Shown: positions 17,176-25,680 of the stretch, piece by piece
Position numbering within the stretch: the first letter of the stretch is position 1
Layout of the letters: each line of letters begins with the position of its first letter
NCBI GenBank assembly: GCA_032251045.1
Contig: JAVVEW010000012.1
Coordinates: 1-53,901, forward strand
Source of the DNA: JAVVEW01 sp032251045
GTDB taxonomy: Bacteria; Pseudomonadota; Gammaproteobacteria; Methylococcales; Methylomonadaceae
Reading direction: 5' to 3'
Length of the DNA: 53,901 nucleotides
The notes under the pieces: model-generated
Seen by the model: only the letters and a program-made list of their open reading frames with translations
The model's database searches: none
What the model was told of the DNA's origin: nothing
Position numbers and translations under genes: made by a program

Positions 17176-17219
17176 TCCCGTGAACGCCCCCCACTCACCT
17201 CGATTTTCATGAGCTCAAT

Positions 17220-18174
17220 TCAGTGCTTCGTTTCAGAACGAAGCGCCTTGACCTCGGCTTCCGACAAACCCGATGCCTGCGCAATCTGAACGTCACTCAG
17301 GATATTCATACGGATCAGATTGCGAGCCATCTCGTGCCGGGCTTCCATGCGTCCTTTCTGGAGACCTTCCTGCAACCCTTTCTCGACGCCCCGCTGTTCC
17401 CACTGCTCAGGCCATTGCTTGATACGTTCAGCCAACATGTCGTGTACCTCATGCAAATCTTGTAAGTCGTTAAACTCGGGCAACTCCATCCCCGACGCCC
17501 GGCCCGGCAGCAGCACGCGGCGAATACACCACAAAAGCACGCCTGAGCCCTCGCTGTTCCTCAGCCTGTAACCATTCGACCAGTGTGCCCAGCACGTTAA
17601 GCATGTCCTGTTCGTCGCGGTTATGCTCCAGTCGGAAGAGCGCCGCAACCAGATTGCGCATGCTGTCAGACCACTCGGCCCGATTGACCAGCGCGCCTTC
17701 ATCCAGCAGCAAGTAGGTCAGGTTCGGACAGTAGCGCTCTAATCCACCCGGCACCTGCTCGACAAGCTCGACCACGTTTTGCGCCGCAGTCCAGCGGCTT
17801 TCGCCATTATAAAGCACCACCGGCAAGACCGGGGGCAGCTTGCCATTGGGGGTCAAGGCTTTCTGGCGCACCAGGTCTTGATACAGCAATCCTAGATAGC
17901 TCATCACCCGCACGGCCATATACTTGTCGATACTCGATTGGAATTCCAGCAGCAGATAAACATACAGCCACGCATCACCCAGCCGTACGCGCCAGATAAT
18001 GTCATCTTCGCGGTCACGCAACTCATCACTGACATAAGAACCACTGACCTTCTCCAGCGTCGAGAAGTCCAGTTGTTCAACCCAGCGCTCTTTGACAAAT
18101 CCGGTCAGCAGGTCTTTGACCATTTCCGGGTGCGAGAACAGGAGCTTGTAACCGTTGTCGTGTTGAACTGTCAT
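17220..18174 (-). pseudogene. Rpn-family recombination-promoting nuclease, frameshifted
   Basis: Two overlapping frames together make one protein of about 317 residues. The first part, from 18174 (MTVQHDNGYKLLFSHPEMVK), carries the PD-(D/E)XK nuclease core with Asp58 and LLLEFQS (Glu77-x-Gln79) and runs to about 17528. The expected IRRVLLPGRASGMELPEFND continues in the next frame and ends at 17220 with the usual coiled, charged tail (GLQEGLQKGRMEAR, then a small helix ending QIAQASGLSEAEV). The total is one base out of frame (955 nt), so there is one inserted or two lost bases near 17525-17535. Rpn proteins (RpnA-E in E. coli, PF04754) are DNA endonucleases that raise RecA-independent recombination. 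It lies inside an element with inverted ends. Confidence 0.82.
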
Positions 18175-18282
18175 CGGCTCACTTTGCTTCGGAACAACGT
18201 ATAAATGGCACGCTGTTGTGGCCAGCCAAACCATTGTCCACGTTGCATTATAGGTTGGTGTTTTGTTAGGGTGAACGGTTAC

Positions 18283-18390
18283 GTCGGCAGCATGGATTGC
18301 CGTAAAGCTCCCACGGATGGGTTCACGACGTTCTTCGACAAGTGCTACCCATGTCCTGCGCAGTGAAAATGCTCAAACTGAGAATGGCTG
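18283..18390 (+). repeat. MITE-like repeat copy B, right half
   Basis: Starts with the duplicated GTCGGCAGC and continues ATGGATTGCCGT, GATGGGTTCACGACGTTC, to the right end CAAACTGAGAATGGCTG (18374-18390), which is the inverse of the left end of copy A (1100-1116) with one mismatch. Without the insertion and one 9-mer the copy is 162 bp. Confidence 0.8.
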
Positions 18391-18445
18391 CCCTCATTCC
18401 CAGCAGGGCGTCTTTTAGGCGTGAACGCTTAAAAACACACGCTTA

Positions 18446-18703
18446 TCATCGCGGGGCTTGAACACCGCCGCCTTGCCGAACCTGCTCGATGCGGGCGCCG
18501 ATGCCCTGCGGCTGAATCAGGCCGGACAATACCGCCAGAAATAACAGCACAAACAACACCAACGACATGCCAATACGCCAGGTCAAGGCTTTGAACGCCT
18601 TCTGGGCATGGTGCTGATCCTTAGGCCAGATGATATTTTTCAAGGCCACGCCCAAACTGACCAAGATCAGCATAAAAACGGCCAGAAACAAAAGTTTGAT
18701 CAT
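18446..18703 (-). CDS. DUF2909-type twin-helix membrane protein
   Basis: An 85-residue protein with two hydrophobic helices (about residues 3-22 and 44-66) separated by a polar loop with KDQHHAQKAFKALTWRIG. The TWRIGMSLVLF and GLIQPQGI patterns are those of the small uncharacterised DUF2909 family found in Gammaproteobacteria, often near cytochrome oxidase genes. Here the gene follows the malic enzyme gene by 14 nt and may be co-transcribed with it. Function unknown. Confidence 0.75.
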   Translation of the reverse strand: MIKLLFLAVFMLILVSLGVALKNIIWPKDQHHAQKAFKALTWRIGMSLVLFVLLFLAVLSGLIQPQGIGARIEQVRQGGGVQAPR

Positions 18704-18717
18704 GACTTTTTAAGCTC

Positions 18718-20346
18718 TCAATAACTGGGGTCAAACATGGCCTCGCGGATTACTTCAGGCAAAGTGTCGGGAATCGGCAGCTGACGTTCACGATACACCC
18801 TCTCGGCGACGCGAATGGCAATTCGCACGGAAACCTCTCTTAACTCCGCCAAAGGTGGATACACACTGCCTCGGGCCAGTTGTTGATCCGAAACGCTATC
18901 CGCTAACGCTTGGGCAGCGGTCAGGAACAGATCGTCACTCAACGTTTCCGCCGCCGCGACCAAGGCGCCTAAGCCAATACCTGGAAAAATATAGGCATTA
19001 TTGCCCTGCCCTGGATAAAACGTCTGCCCGTCCATGCTCACCGGCGCAAACGGGCTGCCGGAGGCAAACAAAGCCCGGCCATCACTCCACTGGTAAGCCG
19101 ACTCGGCCGTGCATTCGGCCCGTGACGTGGGATTGGACAAAGCGAAGATGATCGGCAGGTCCTGGTGCGCTGCCATCGCTCTGATGACCGGCTCGGTAAA
19201 CGTGTTCGGCGCGCCGGAGGCGCCGATCAACACATCAGGACGCAAGCGATTGATCGCTTCGAGAAAGCTGGCCGGCTCTGCGTCGTGTGCAAACGGGCGA
19301 TTGTGTGGCGCCAGGTCAGTACGACTGGCAACCAACAAGCCATCGATGTCAACAAACCATAAACGTTGCCGCGCTGCTTGTTCGGACAGCCCGCAGCGCA
19401 TGAACGCCACCTGTAATAAATCAGCCATGCCCGTGGCCGCAGAACCCGCGCCCAAAAACAACACCGTTAAGTCCTGAAAATTTTTCTCCACCCGGCGACA
19501 GGCGGCCAAAATCCCTGCCAACGCCACTGCCGCCGTGCCCTGAATGTCATCATTAAAACAACGCACCCGTTTACGGTAACGGTTCAGCAAGCCATAGGCA
19601 TTGGGCGTCAGGAAATCCTCGAACTGAATCAGCGCTTTAGGATAACGACGCTGCACTGCGTCAACAAACTCATCCACCAGGGCCAGATAGTCTGCCCCGC
19701 CAAGACGTGGTCTGCGCAAGCCCAGATACAACGGATCATTGCGTAAAGTCTCGTTGTTAGTGCCGACATCCAGCATCACCGGCAAACATTGTTCGGGTGG
19801 AATACCGGCGAAGGCGCTGTACAGCGATAATTTGCCAATAGGAATCCCCATGCCGTTCGCGCCCAAATCGCCTAAGCCCAAAATACGCTCGCCATCGGTG
19901 ATCACGATCAAACGCACATCCGCTTCCGGCCAGTTGCCGAGAATATCGTAAATCCGCCCCTTATCCTGCAAAGTGACATAAAAGCCACGCGTTTCGCGGA
20001 AAATATGCGCAAATTCCTGGCAAGCCTGGCCGACCGTCGGTGTATACACTAACGGCAACATTTCCTCGACATGGTCGATCAGCAAGCGATAAAACAAACG
20101 TTCATTGCGGCTTTGCAATGCACTTAAAAACACATAACGTTCAATGTCATAAGCCTTGCGCCGAATGTTCTCCAGAATACGTTCGATTTGCCGGCCCTGA
20201 GTACTGATCGATGCAGGCAATAAGCCATGCAGGTGATAACAGTCTCGCTCCTCTTCGGTAAACGCGGTGGACTTGTTGTAACGGGGGTTATGTAGCAAGG
20301 CAATACCGGTTAAACTTTCAGGTACTTGGGTCATATGATTACTCAT
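18718..20346 (-). CDS. maeA: NAD-dependent malic enzyme
   Basis: A 542-residue oxidative malate decarboxylase (malate to pyruvate, CO2 and NADH) of the large SfcA/eukaryote-like type. Signatures: NERLFYRLLIDH, the malic motif VYTPTVGQAC, GLGDLGANGMGIPIGKL, FEDFLTPNAYGLL, the metal-site CFNDDIQGTAAVAL, and the dinucleotide-binding VLFLGAGSAATGMADLL. The C-terminal FALSNPTSRAECTAE and FPGIGLG blocks are also intact. I take the start at 20346 (MSNHMTQVPE); an ATG at 20334 is also possible, whereas 20400 is too long. In a methanotroph it supplies pyruvate from C4 acids. Confidence 0.95.
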   Translation of the reverse strand: MSNHMTQVPESLTGIALLHNPRYNKSTAFTEEERDCYHLHGLLPASISTQGRQIERILENIRRKAYDIERYVFLSALQSRNERLFYRLLIDHVEEMLPLVYTPTVGQACQEFAHIFRETRGFYVTLQDKGRIYDILGNWPEADVRLIVITDGERILGLGDLGANGMGIPIGKLSLYSAFAGIPPEQCLPVMLDVGTNNETLRNDPLYLGLRRPRLGGADYLALVDEFVDAVQRRYPKALIQFEDFLTPNAYGLLNRYRKRVRCFNDDIQGTAAVALAGILAACRRVEKNFQDLTVLFLGAGSAATGMADLLQVAFMRCGLSEQAARQRLWFVDIDGLLVASRTDLAPHNRPFAHDAEPASFLEAINRLRPDVLIGASGAPNTFTEPVIRAMAAHQDLPIIFALSNPTSRAECTAESAYQWSDGRALFASGSPFAPVSMDGQTFYPGQGNNAYIFPGIGLGALVAAAETLSDDLFLTAAQALADSVSDQQLARGSVYPPLAELREVSVRIAIRVAERVYRERQLPIPDTLPEVIREAMFDPSY

Positions 20347-20470
20347 TGGTAGCGAAAAAAGTCTTGCTTTGTTGTCATGGCCTTTGCCGAACCCCGGCAC
20401 CCTCTTAAGTCCCTGTCAATGCAAAGTATGAAGGGTATAACTTGAGCAGCACCATAAAATACCTAAGCCG

Positions 20471-21013
20471 TCAGAATTCAATACCTTTTACTGCCAGCAG
20501 ACCTTGGTCAAAGCCATGTTTAACCAGGCCCATTTCAGTAACGGTATCGGCTCTGGCCACCACTTCAGGCGGCGCGCCTCGTCCGGTCAACACCAGATGC
20601 AAGGCTTCCGGTTTATGTTGATCGATAAATTCAGCCATTTCCGTACCGTCAATCCAACCATAGCTGCAGCAATACAAAATCTCATCCAGCACCACCAAAT
20701 CATAAACACCGGATGTAATTTTGTCCTGGCTCAACTGCCAGATGGAGCGACTGGTGCGCAAGTCCTGTTCCGGGTTTTGCGTATCCCAGGTAAAACCATC
20801 GCCTAAGGCATGCCATTCAATATTGTCAAACCGCTCAGCGGCATGTTGTTCACCGGTTTGCCACTGACCTTTGATAAATTGAATCACGCAGACCTTCAAG
20901 CCCCACCCGGCGGCACGGAATACCATGCCGAAAGCACTGGACGATTTGCCCTTACCCTCGCCGGTCAATACCAGTACGCGTCCCGTTTTGTTGTTTGTGT
21001 TTACCGTATTCAT
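20471..21013 (-). CDS. cobO: Cob(I)yrinic acid a,c-diamide adenosyltransferase
   Basis: A 180-residue CobA/BtuR/CobO-family enzyme that transfers the adenosyl group of ATP to Co(I) corrinoids to make the adenosylcobalamin precursor. The P-loop is GEGKGKSS at residues 18-25, followed by AFGMVFRAAGWGLKVCVIQFIKG and the late VVLDEI and LVLTGRGAP motifs. Its start overlaps the holA stop by 4 nt, so it ends the leuS-lptE-holA operon in the place where E. coli has nadD. No cobalamin riboswitch is visible ahead of it, as expected for an internal operon gene. Confidence 0.96.
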   Translation of the reverse strand: MNTVNTNNKTGRVLVLTGEGKGKSSSAFGMVFRAAGWGLKVCVIQFIKGQWQTGEQHAAERFDNIEWHALGDGFTWDTQNPEQDLRTSRSIWQLSQDKITSGVYDLVVLDEILYCCSYGWIDGTEMAEFIDQHKPEALHLVLTGRGAPPEVVARADTVTEMGLVKHGFDQGLLAVKGIEF

Positions 21014-22053
21014 AGCACTGACTCGTTATTTTGTGTTGGATGGATTTCCAGCCCCGCCAAACGTTCGGCGATATGTCGCAATGTCTCCCAGATGTCACCG
21101 CAGGCCAAGCCTTTAAGCACCCGGTCAGCATGGGCGCAATCCGCCAACATGCGTGCCGCCTGGCGCGTCGGCACCCGTCGTATGGCCTGCTCCAGAAGCC
21201 TGGCGTGTATCGAAGGAATGCGCTCCTGCCGGGCCAATTCCTGCATACCACAGCCTTGTTGGCGCGCCGCATGATAGCGATTCAACCAGCGCAGCTCGCG
21301 AGTCAGCGCCCACAACACCAGCGCCTCGGCCACACCTTCCTGGCGCAGCACGGTCAGGATACGCGCCACGCCAGCGCGATTGCCAGCCAATGCCTGATCG
21401 GTCAGTTGAAAAATCGTATAGCGGGCATGGTCGGCGACTTCCTGTTGTAACAGCGCAAGGCTCATGTTGCCGGAGCCATGTACGGCATGCAGGGTATCGA
21501 TTTCCTGTGCTGCGGCCAGCAAGTTGCCCTCACAAACCTCGGCTAGCCAACGCACGCCCTCCGTCGACAGCATCAACCCACGACGACGAGCGCGCTCATT
21601 CAGCCATTCCCGCAGCGCCTTACCGGTCAATGTTTTGGCATTTACCACCACGGCGCGCTCGGTCAGTTGTTTATACCAACGGCTTTTGAACGCATCCCGC
21701 TCCAGCTTGCCCAAGGTCACCAGCAACAATTCACGAACCGGGTCTTGCTGTTTCAGAAACGCGGTTAATGTCTTGGCCCCCTCGACACCGGGCTTGCCAC
21801 CGGGAATGCGCAAATCGATGAGCGTTTGGCTGGCGAAAATATCCAAAGTTTCCGTGGCCATCGGCAATTGCGACCAATCGAACTGGGCATCGACTACCAA
21901 CAGCCGGCGGTTACTAAAACCTTTAGCCTGTGCCGCGACACGAATAGCGTCACAGGCTTCTTGTTGTTGTAAGGGCTCATCGCCATGCAGCACATACACA
22001 GCCGCCAAGGTTTTGGTCAAGGCCTTGGGCAATTGCTCAGGCGTCAATTCCAT
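21010..22053 (-). CDS. holA: DNA polymerase III, delta subunit
   Basis: A 347-residue clamp-loader subunit that opens the beta sliding clamp. The start at 22053 gives MELTPEQLPKALTKTLAAVYVLHGDEPLQQQEA, with the family's GDEPL motif near residues 24-28; the frame extending to 22185 overlaps lptE and is rejected. Later family features include FASQTLIDLRIPGGKPG and the C-terminal collar with FQLTDQALAG and ALTRELRWL. It starts one base after the lptE stop, and its own stop overlaps cobO. Confidence 0.95.
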   Translation of the reverse strand: MELTPEQLPKALTKTLAAVYVLHGDEPLQQQEACDAIRVAAQAKGFSNRRLLVVDAQFDWSQLPMATETLDIFASQTLIDLRIPGGKPGVEGAKTLTAFLKQQDPVRELLLVTLGKLERDAFKSRWYKQLTERAVVVNAKTLTGKALREWLNERARRRGLMLSTEGVRWLAEVCEGNLLAAAQEIDTLHAVHGSGNMSLALLQQEVADHARYTIFQLTDQALAGNRAGVARILTVLRQEGVAEALVLWALTRELRWLNRYHAARQQGCGMQELARQERIPSIHARLLEQAIRRVPTRQAARMLADCAHADRVLKGLACGDIWETLRHIAERLAGLEIHPTQNNESVL

Positions 22054-22054
22054 G

Positions 22055-22549
22055 TCAGTTTCCAGACATTTTCGCCTGCGCCCGGCTGATAATCTGCTGT
22101 ACCGCACGCTGATAAAGCTCGCGGGCAATGACTTGCTCTTCACCGCTTTTGGCAATAATGGCCAATTGGTCGTTGAAGTAATCACGGGTCAAGGCCAGGG
22201 TCTGAGTATCCAGCAACACCTTGCCCTGGGCATCGGTGACCTGATATTCCAATTCATAACGCAATTCAAATTCGGTCGCCTTACCGGTGTTGGTCAACGT
22301 TAACACGCGCCGGTTCATGCGTTCACTGAGCACCGCTAATACCAAGCCGGCCTGTTCGGGCTGATCGACAATGCGCGTATTGGCGCCGGACAATGCCTGA
22401 CCAAAGGCACCACGTAACTCCGGCGAGGCGTCTTTGAGGTAAATCCCGGTCAAGCCGCTGGGCAACTCGATTTCACCCCGCAAGTGATAGCCGCAACTGG
22501 CCAGATAAAACAGCGTCAACAACATCAAAACAGGCCGAAACAGGCGCAT
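22055..22549 (-). CDS. lptE: LPS-assembly lipoprotein LptE
   Basis: A 164-residue outer-membrane lipoprotein that plugs the LptD barrel and helps insert lipopolysaccharide. A lipoprotein signal peptide ends in the lipobox YLASC, with the lipidated Cys at residue 19 followed by GYHLRG, a classic LptE start. The rest is a mixed alpha/beta domain ending in QRAVQQIISRAQA. It sits between leuS (9 nt upstream) and holA, the conserved gammaproteobacterial order. Confidence 0.94.
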   Translation of the reverse strand: MRLFRPVLMLLTLFYLASCGYHLRGEIELPSGLTGIYLKDASPELRGAFGQALSGANTRIVDQPEQAGLVLAVLSERMNRRVLTLTNTGKATEFELRYELEYQVTDAQGKVLLDTQTLALTRDYFNDQLAIIAKSGEEQVIARELYQRAVQQIISRAQAKMSGN

Positions 22550-22558
22550 CAGACTTCC

Positions 22559-25006
22559 TCAGATAACAATATTGACCAGCTTACCAGGTACGACAATGAC
22601 TTTTTTCGGTGTTTTACCGTCCAGAAACTTCACCACTTGCGGCTCGGCCAACGCGTGTTGCTGCAAAGCTTCTTTATCGATATCGACCGCTACTTGCAAT
22701 TTAGCGCGTAACTTGCCATTGACCTGCACTACGCAAGTAAACGAAGCCTCCTCCATAGCCTTCTGATCAGGCGTAGGCCAGAGATGATCAAGCAAATCGG
22801 ACGTATGGCCTAAGTGTTGCCATAGTATCTGGCAAATATGGGGGGTGATCGGCGATAACATTAACACAATCAAGGTCAAGGCTTCGTGGCGCACCGCATC
22901 GGCTTCCGCGCCGGTTTCAGCGAACCGGGATACCGCATTCAGCAATTCCATGTTAGCAGCGATGGCGGTATTGAAGGTATGCCGGCGCGCCATGTCATCG
23001 GTCACTTTGGCCAAGGTTTGATGCGTTTTGCGGCGCAACTCGCGTTGCGCATCGGTTTTGGCTTCAACGGTGCCAGGCGTTGCTACGCCAGCATTAACCT
23101 GCTGATAAACCTGCTTCCATAACCGGCGCAAAAACCGGTATGAACCTTCGACACCGGAATCCGACCATTCCAGGGATTGCTCGGGCGGTGCCGCGAACAT
23201 GATAAACAAACGCACGGTGTCAGCGCCGTAACGATCAATCAACGCCTGGGGATCAACGGTATTACCTTTGGATTTGGACATTTTACTGCCGTCTTTCAAC
23301 ACCATGCCTTGGGTCAGCAGGTTGGCGAACGGCTCATCCACCGCCAGTAACCCCACGTCACGCATCAGCTTGGTATAAAACCTGGCATACAGTAAATGTA
23401 AAATGGCATGTTCGATACCGCCAATGTACTGATCCACTGGCAGCCAATGATTGGCGCGCTGATCGACCATCAGCTCACTTTCCGGACTGGCAAAGCGGGC
23501 AAAATACCAGGATGATTCCATAAAGGTATCAAAGGTATCGGTTTCCCGGCGCGCTGGCTTGCCGCAACGCGGGCATTGGCAATGAGAAAAAGTTGGATGT
23601 GCGACCAACGGCGGCTGCGAACCGTCCAACACCACATCCTTAGGCAAGGTGACCGGCAGGTCTTGCTCGGGTACTGGCACCGTACCGCAGTCATCGCAAT
23701 AAATCACCGGAATCGGCGCGCCCCAATAACGCTGCCGCGACACCCCCCAATCACGCAAGCGATAATGGGTCTGGCGCGCACCTAAACCTTTTTCGGTCAG
23801 AAAATCGGCAATAGCGTCAAATGCTTGTTGCGAAGTCAAGCCGGTAAACGCGCCTGAATCGATCAACACGCCTTTCTCGGTAAACGCCGCCGCGCTGACA
23901 TCCACCGATGTTTCGCCGACCGGCGCAATCACCGGTTTAATGGCGATGCCGTATTGCTGGGCGAATTCAAAATCACGCTGATCATGCGCCGGAACGGCCA
24001 TCACCGCGCCGGTGCCGTACCCCATCAATACGAAATTGGCGATCCACACCGGCACCGATTCACCGGTAATTGGATGGCGTGCGTAAACGCCGGAGGCCAT
24101 GCCTTTCTTGGCCATGGTTTCCAACACCGCTTCCGAAGTGGCTTGTTGCCGGCATTGGTCAATAAATGCCGCAATCTCAGCATTGTCCTGCGCCGCTCGC
24201 AGCGCCAACGGATGTTCCGCAGCCACCGCGACATAGGTCACGCCCATCAATGTATCCGGGCGAGTGGTATAAACGCGTAAAGGTTCGGCAGAATCGGCCA
24301 CGCTAAAGGTCATTTCCACACCTTCCGAACGGCCAATCCAGTTAGCCTGCATGGTTTTGACCTGTTCCGGCCAGCCATCGAGCTGCTCCAATGAGGCTAA
24401 CAATTCATCGGCATAGGCGGTAATTTGCAAAAACCATTGCGAAATTTCCTTACGCTCCACCGGAGTGTCACAACGCCAGCAACAGCCTTCGATCACCTGC
24501 TCGTTAGCCAGTACGGTCTGGTCATGTGGACACCAGTTAACCGGCGCGGTTTTTTTATACACCAGACCTTTGTCCAGTAATTTCAGGAAAAACGCTTGTT
24601 CGAACCGGTAATAATCCGGGTCACAGGTCGTTACCTCCCGCGACCAGTCATAACCAAAACCCAAGCGTTTCAGTTGCGAGCGCATGTAATCGACATTGTC
24701 ATACGTCCAATCGGCAGGATGCACGCCATGCTGCATGGCGGCGTTTTCCGCCGGCAAGCCAAACGCATCCCAGCCCATAGGCTGCAACACATTTTTGCCC
24801 TGCATACGCTGAAAGCGACTGATCACATCGCCAATGGTGTAGTTACGCACATGGCCCATGTGCAACTTACCACTAGGATAAGGAAACATGGACAAACAAT
24901 AAAATTTCGGCTTATCAGCGTCTTCCTGAACCTGAAATGCGCCATTTACGTCCCAGTGTTGCTGGACATCAGGCTCAATCGTTTCCGGGCGGTAATTTTC
25001 TTCCAT
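22559..25006 (-). CDS. leuS: Leucyl-tRNA synthetase
   Basis: An 815-residue class I synthetase. The HIGH motif appears as HMGH (residues 49-52) in PYPSGKLHMGHVRNY; the KMSKS loop is in DGSKMSKSKGNTVDP near residue 575. The CP1 editing domain lies between, with the TRPDT and GTGAVMAVPAHDQRD sequences that clear misacylated tRNA. The zinc-binding Cys pair CDDCG and CPRCG are present. First gene of leuS-lptE-holA-cobO. No T-box or leader is visible in the 76-bp divergent gap to the YbeL-like gene. Confidence 0.98.
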   Translation of the reverse strand: MEENYRPETIEPDVQQHWDVNGAFQVQEDADKPKFYCLSMFPYPSGKLHMGHVRNYTIGDVISRFQRMQGKNVLQPMGWDAFGLPAENAAMQHGVHPADWTYDNVDYMRSQLKRLGFGYDWSREVTTCDPDYYRFEQAFFLKLLDKGLVYKKTAPVNWCPHDQTVLANEQVIEGCCWRCDTPVERKEISQWFLQITAYADELLASLEQLDGWPEQVKTMQANWIGRSEGVEMTFSVADSAEPLRVYTTRPDTLMGVTYVAVAAEHPLALRAAQDNAEIAAFIDQCRQQATSEAVLETMAKKGMASGVYARHPITGESVPVWIANFVLMGYGTGAVMAVPAHDQRDFEFAQQYGIAIKPVIAPVGETSVDVSAAAFTEKGVLIDSGAFTGLTSQQAFDAIADFLTEKGLGARQTHYRLRDWGVSRQRYWGAPIPVIYCDDCGTVPVPEQDLPVTLPKDVVLDGSQPPLVAHPTFSHCQCPRCGKPARRETDTFDTFMESSWYFARFASPESELMVDQRANHWLPVDQYIGGIEHAILHLLYARFYTKLMRDVGLLAVDEPFANLLTQGMVLKDGSKMSKSKGNTVDPQALIDRYGADTVRLFIMFAAPPEQSLEWSDSGVEGSYRFLRRLWKQVYQQVNAGVATPGTVEAKTDAQRELRRKTHQTLAKVTDDMARRHTFNTAIAANMELLNAVSRFAETGAEADAVRHEALTLIVLMLSPITPHICQILWQHLGHTSDLLDHLWPTPDQKAMEEASFTCVVQVNGKLRAKLQVAVDIDKEALQQHALAEPQVVKFLDGKTPKKVIVVPGKLVNIVI

Positions 25007-25082
25007 AGCAATCGGTCAAAACAGTAAAAGCGGTTAGAATACCTTAAAAAACCCAAGTGCTAAAACAACATGGAGTGATTCA

Positions 25083-25565
25083 ATGAGCGACAATAAATTA
25101 GTACAAGCCTACAACCGGCTGCTGGAACATCTGAACGAGATTATGGACGAAGGTTTGCACACCTTGACCGAAGCCATTGACAAGGCCAAACAACGACTGA
25201 CCGACCACGACCTCAGTGAGGAACAACTACAACAGCTGGAAAAAGCCGTGCACCGGGATTTAGGCCATGCCGCCAGCGCCAAGCAAGACGACCCGGCCCA
25301 TGATTGGTCAGAGTGGCTGAAATTCGATATCGATTTACTGGAAAACTTCGCCTGGGACGCATTTTTGAGCGTAGCTGACAAAACGCAGCTGGAGCTAACC
25401 AAGCTCAAACAACGGGCAGGGGTCGAAAATCGTTATTTCAGTGGTGAAATCACTGCCCCGGGCACTTATGTCTGTGCCAGCTGTGGCAAGGAAATCGCCT
25501 TCAAATCTCCAAGCCAGATCCCGCCCTGTCCGACCTGCGGCGCGGATAGCTTTATGCGCAAATAA
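25083..25565 (+). CDS. YbeL-like zinc-ribbon protein (DUF1451)
   Basis: A 160-residue protein with a charged helical N-terminus (residues 1-125) and a C-terminal zinc ribbon formed by CASCG and CPTCG (about residues 133-151). This is the DUF1451 family that includes E. coli YbeL. In E. coli ybeL also stands divergent to leuS, so the order is conserved. GGAG lies 8 nt before the start. Molecular function is unknown; the ribbon could bind nucleic acid or protein. Confidence 0.88.
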   Translation: MSDNKLVQAYNRLLEHLNEIMDEGLHTLTEAIDKAKQRLTDHDLSEEQLQQLEKAVHRDLGHAASAKQDDPAHDWSEWLKFDIDLLENFAWDAFLSVADKTQLELTKLKQRAGVENRYFSGEITAPGTYVCASCGKEIAFKSPSQIPPCPTCGADSFMRK

Positions 25566-25680
25566 ACCCGGCTTAGTGCAAATTTCGGCCTTGGCCTATG
25601 GCGGTGATGGGGGGTGGCAAAGACCTGGCTCTACTGACTTCCCCCCCTCAAATCTGACTCGTCTGAATGACCCGCAACAG

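Larger units (their letters stand above)
17077..18282. mobile_element. 1206-bp insertion element with 12-bp inverted ends and 9-bp target duplication
   Basis: Ends are perfect inverted repeats: GTAACCGTTCAC (17077-17088) and GTGAACGGTTAC (18271-18282). It is flanked by identical 9-mers GTCGGCAGC (17068-17076 and 18283-18291). The uninterrupted repeat at 39943-40109 contains that 9-mer once, so it shows the empty site. Inside are an IstB-like scrap and a frameshifted Rpn-family nuclease gene, but no intact transposase, so the element is either non-autonomous or decayed. IS66-family ends also begin GTAA, but that family usually makes 8-bp duplications, so I do not assign it. Confidence 0.82.

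Noticed and set aside
17077..18282. Assignment of the element to the IS66 family
   Set aside because: Ends start GTAA as in IS66, but the duplication is 9 bp, no IS66 genes are present, and the internal scrap resembles IS21 IstB.
21014..21100. Cobalamin riboswitch ahead of cobO
   Set aside because: This stretch is coding (holA), and no B12-box is visible.
21464..22303. 279-residue open frame on the plus strand
   Set aside because: It lies opposite holA and lptE, both certain; its composition (Ser/Arg-rich) is typical of an antisense shadow.
25007..25082. T-box or leucine leader before leuS
   Set aside because: The gap is 76 bp, AT-rich and without the stem or T-box consensus; T-boxes are also unusual in Gammaproteobacteria.
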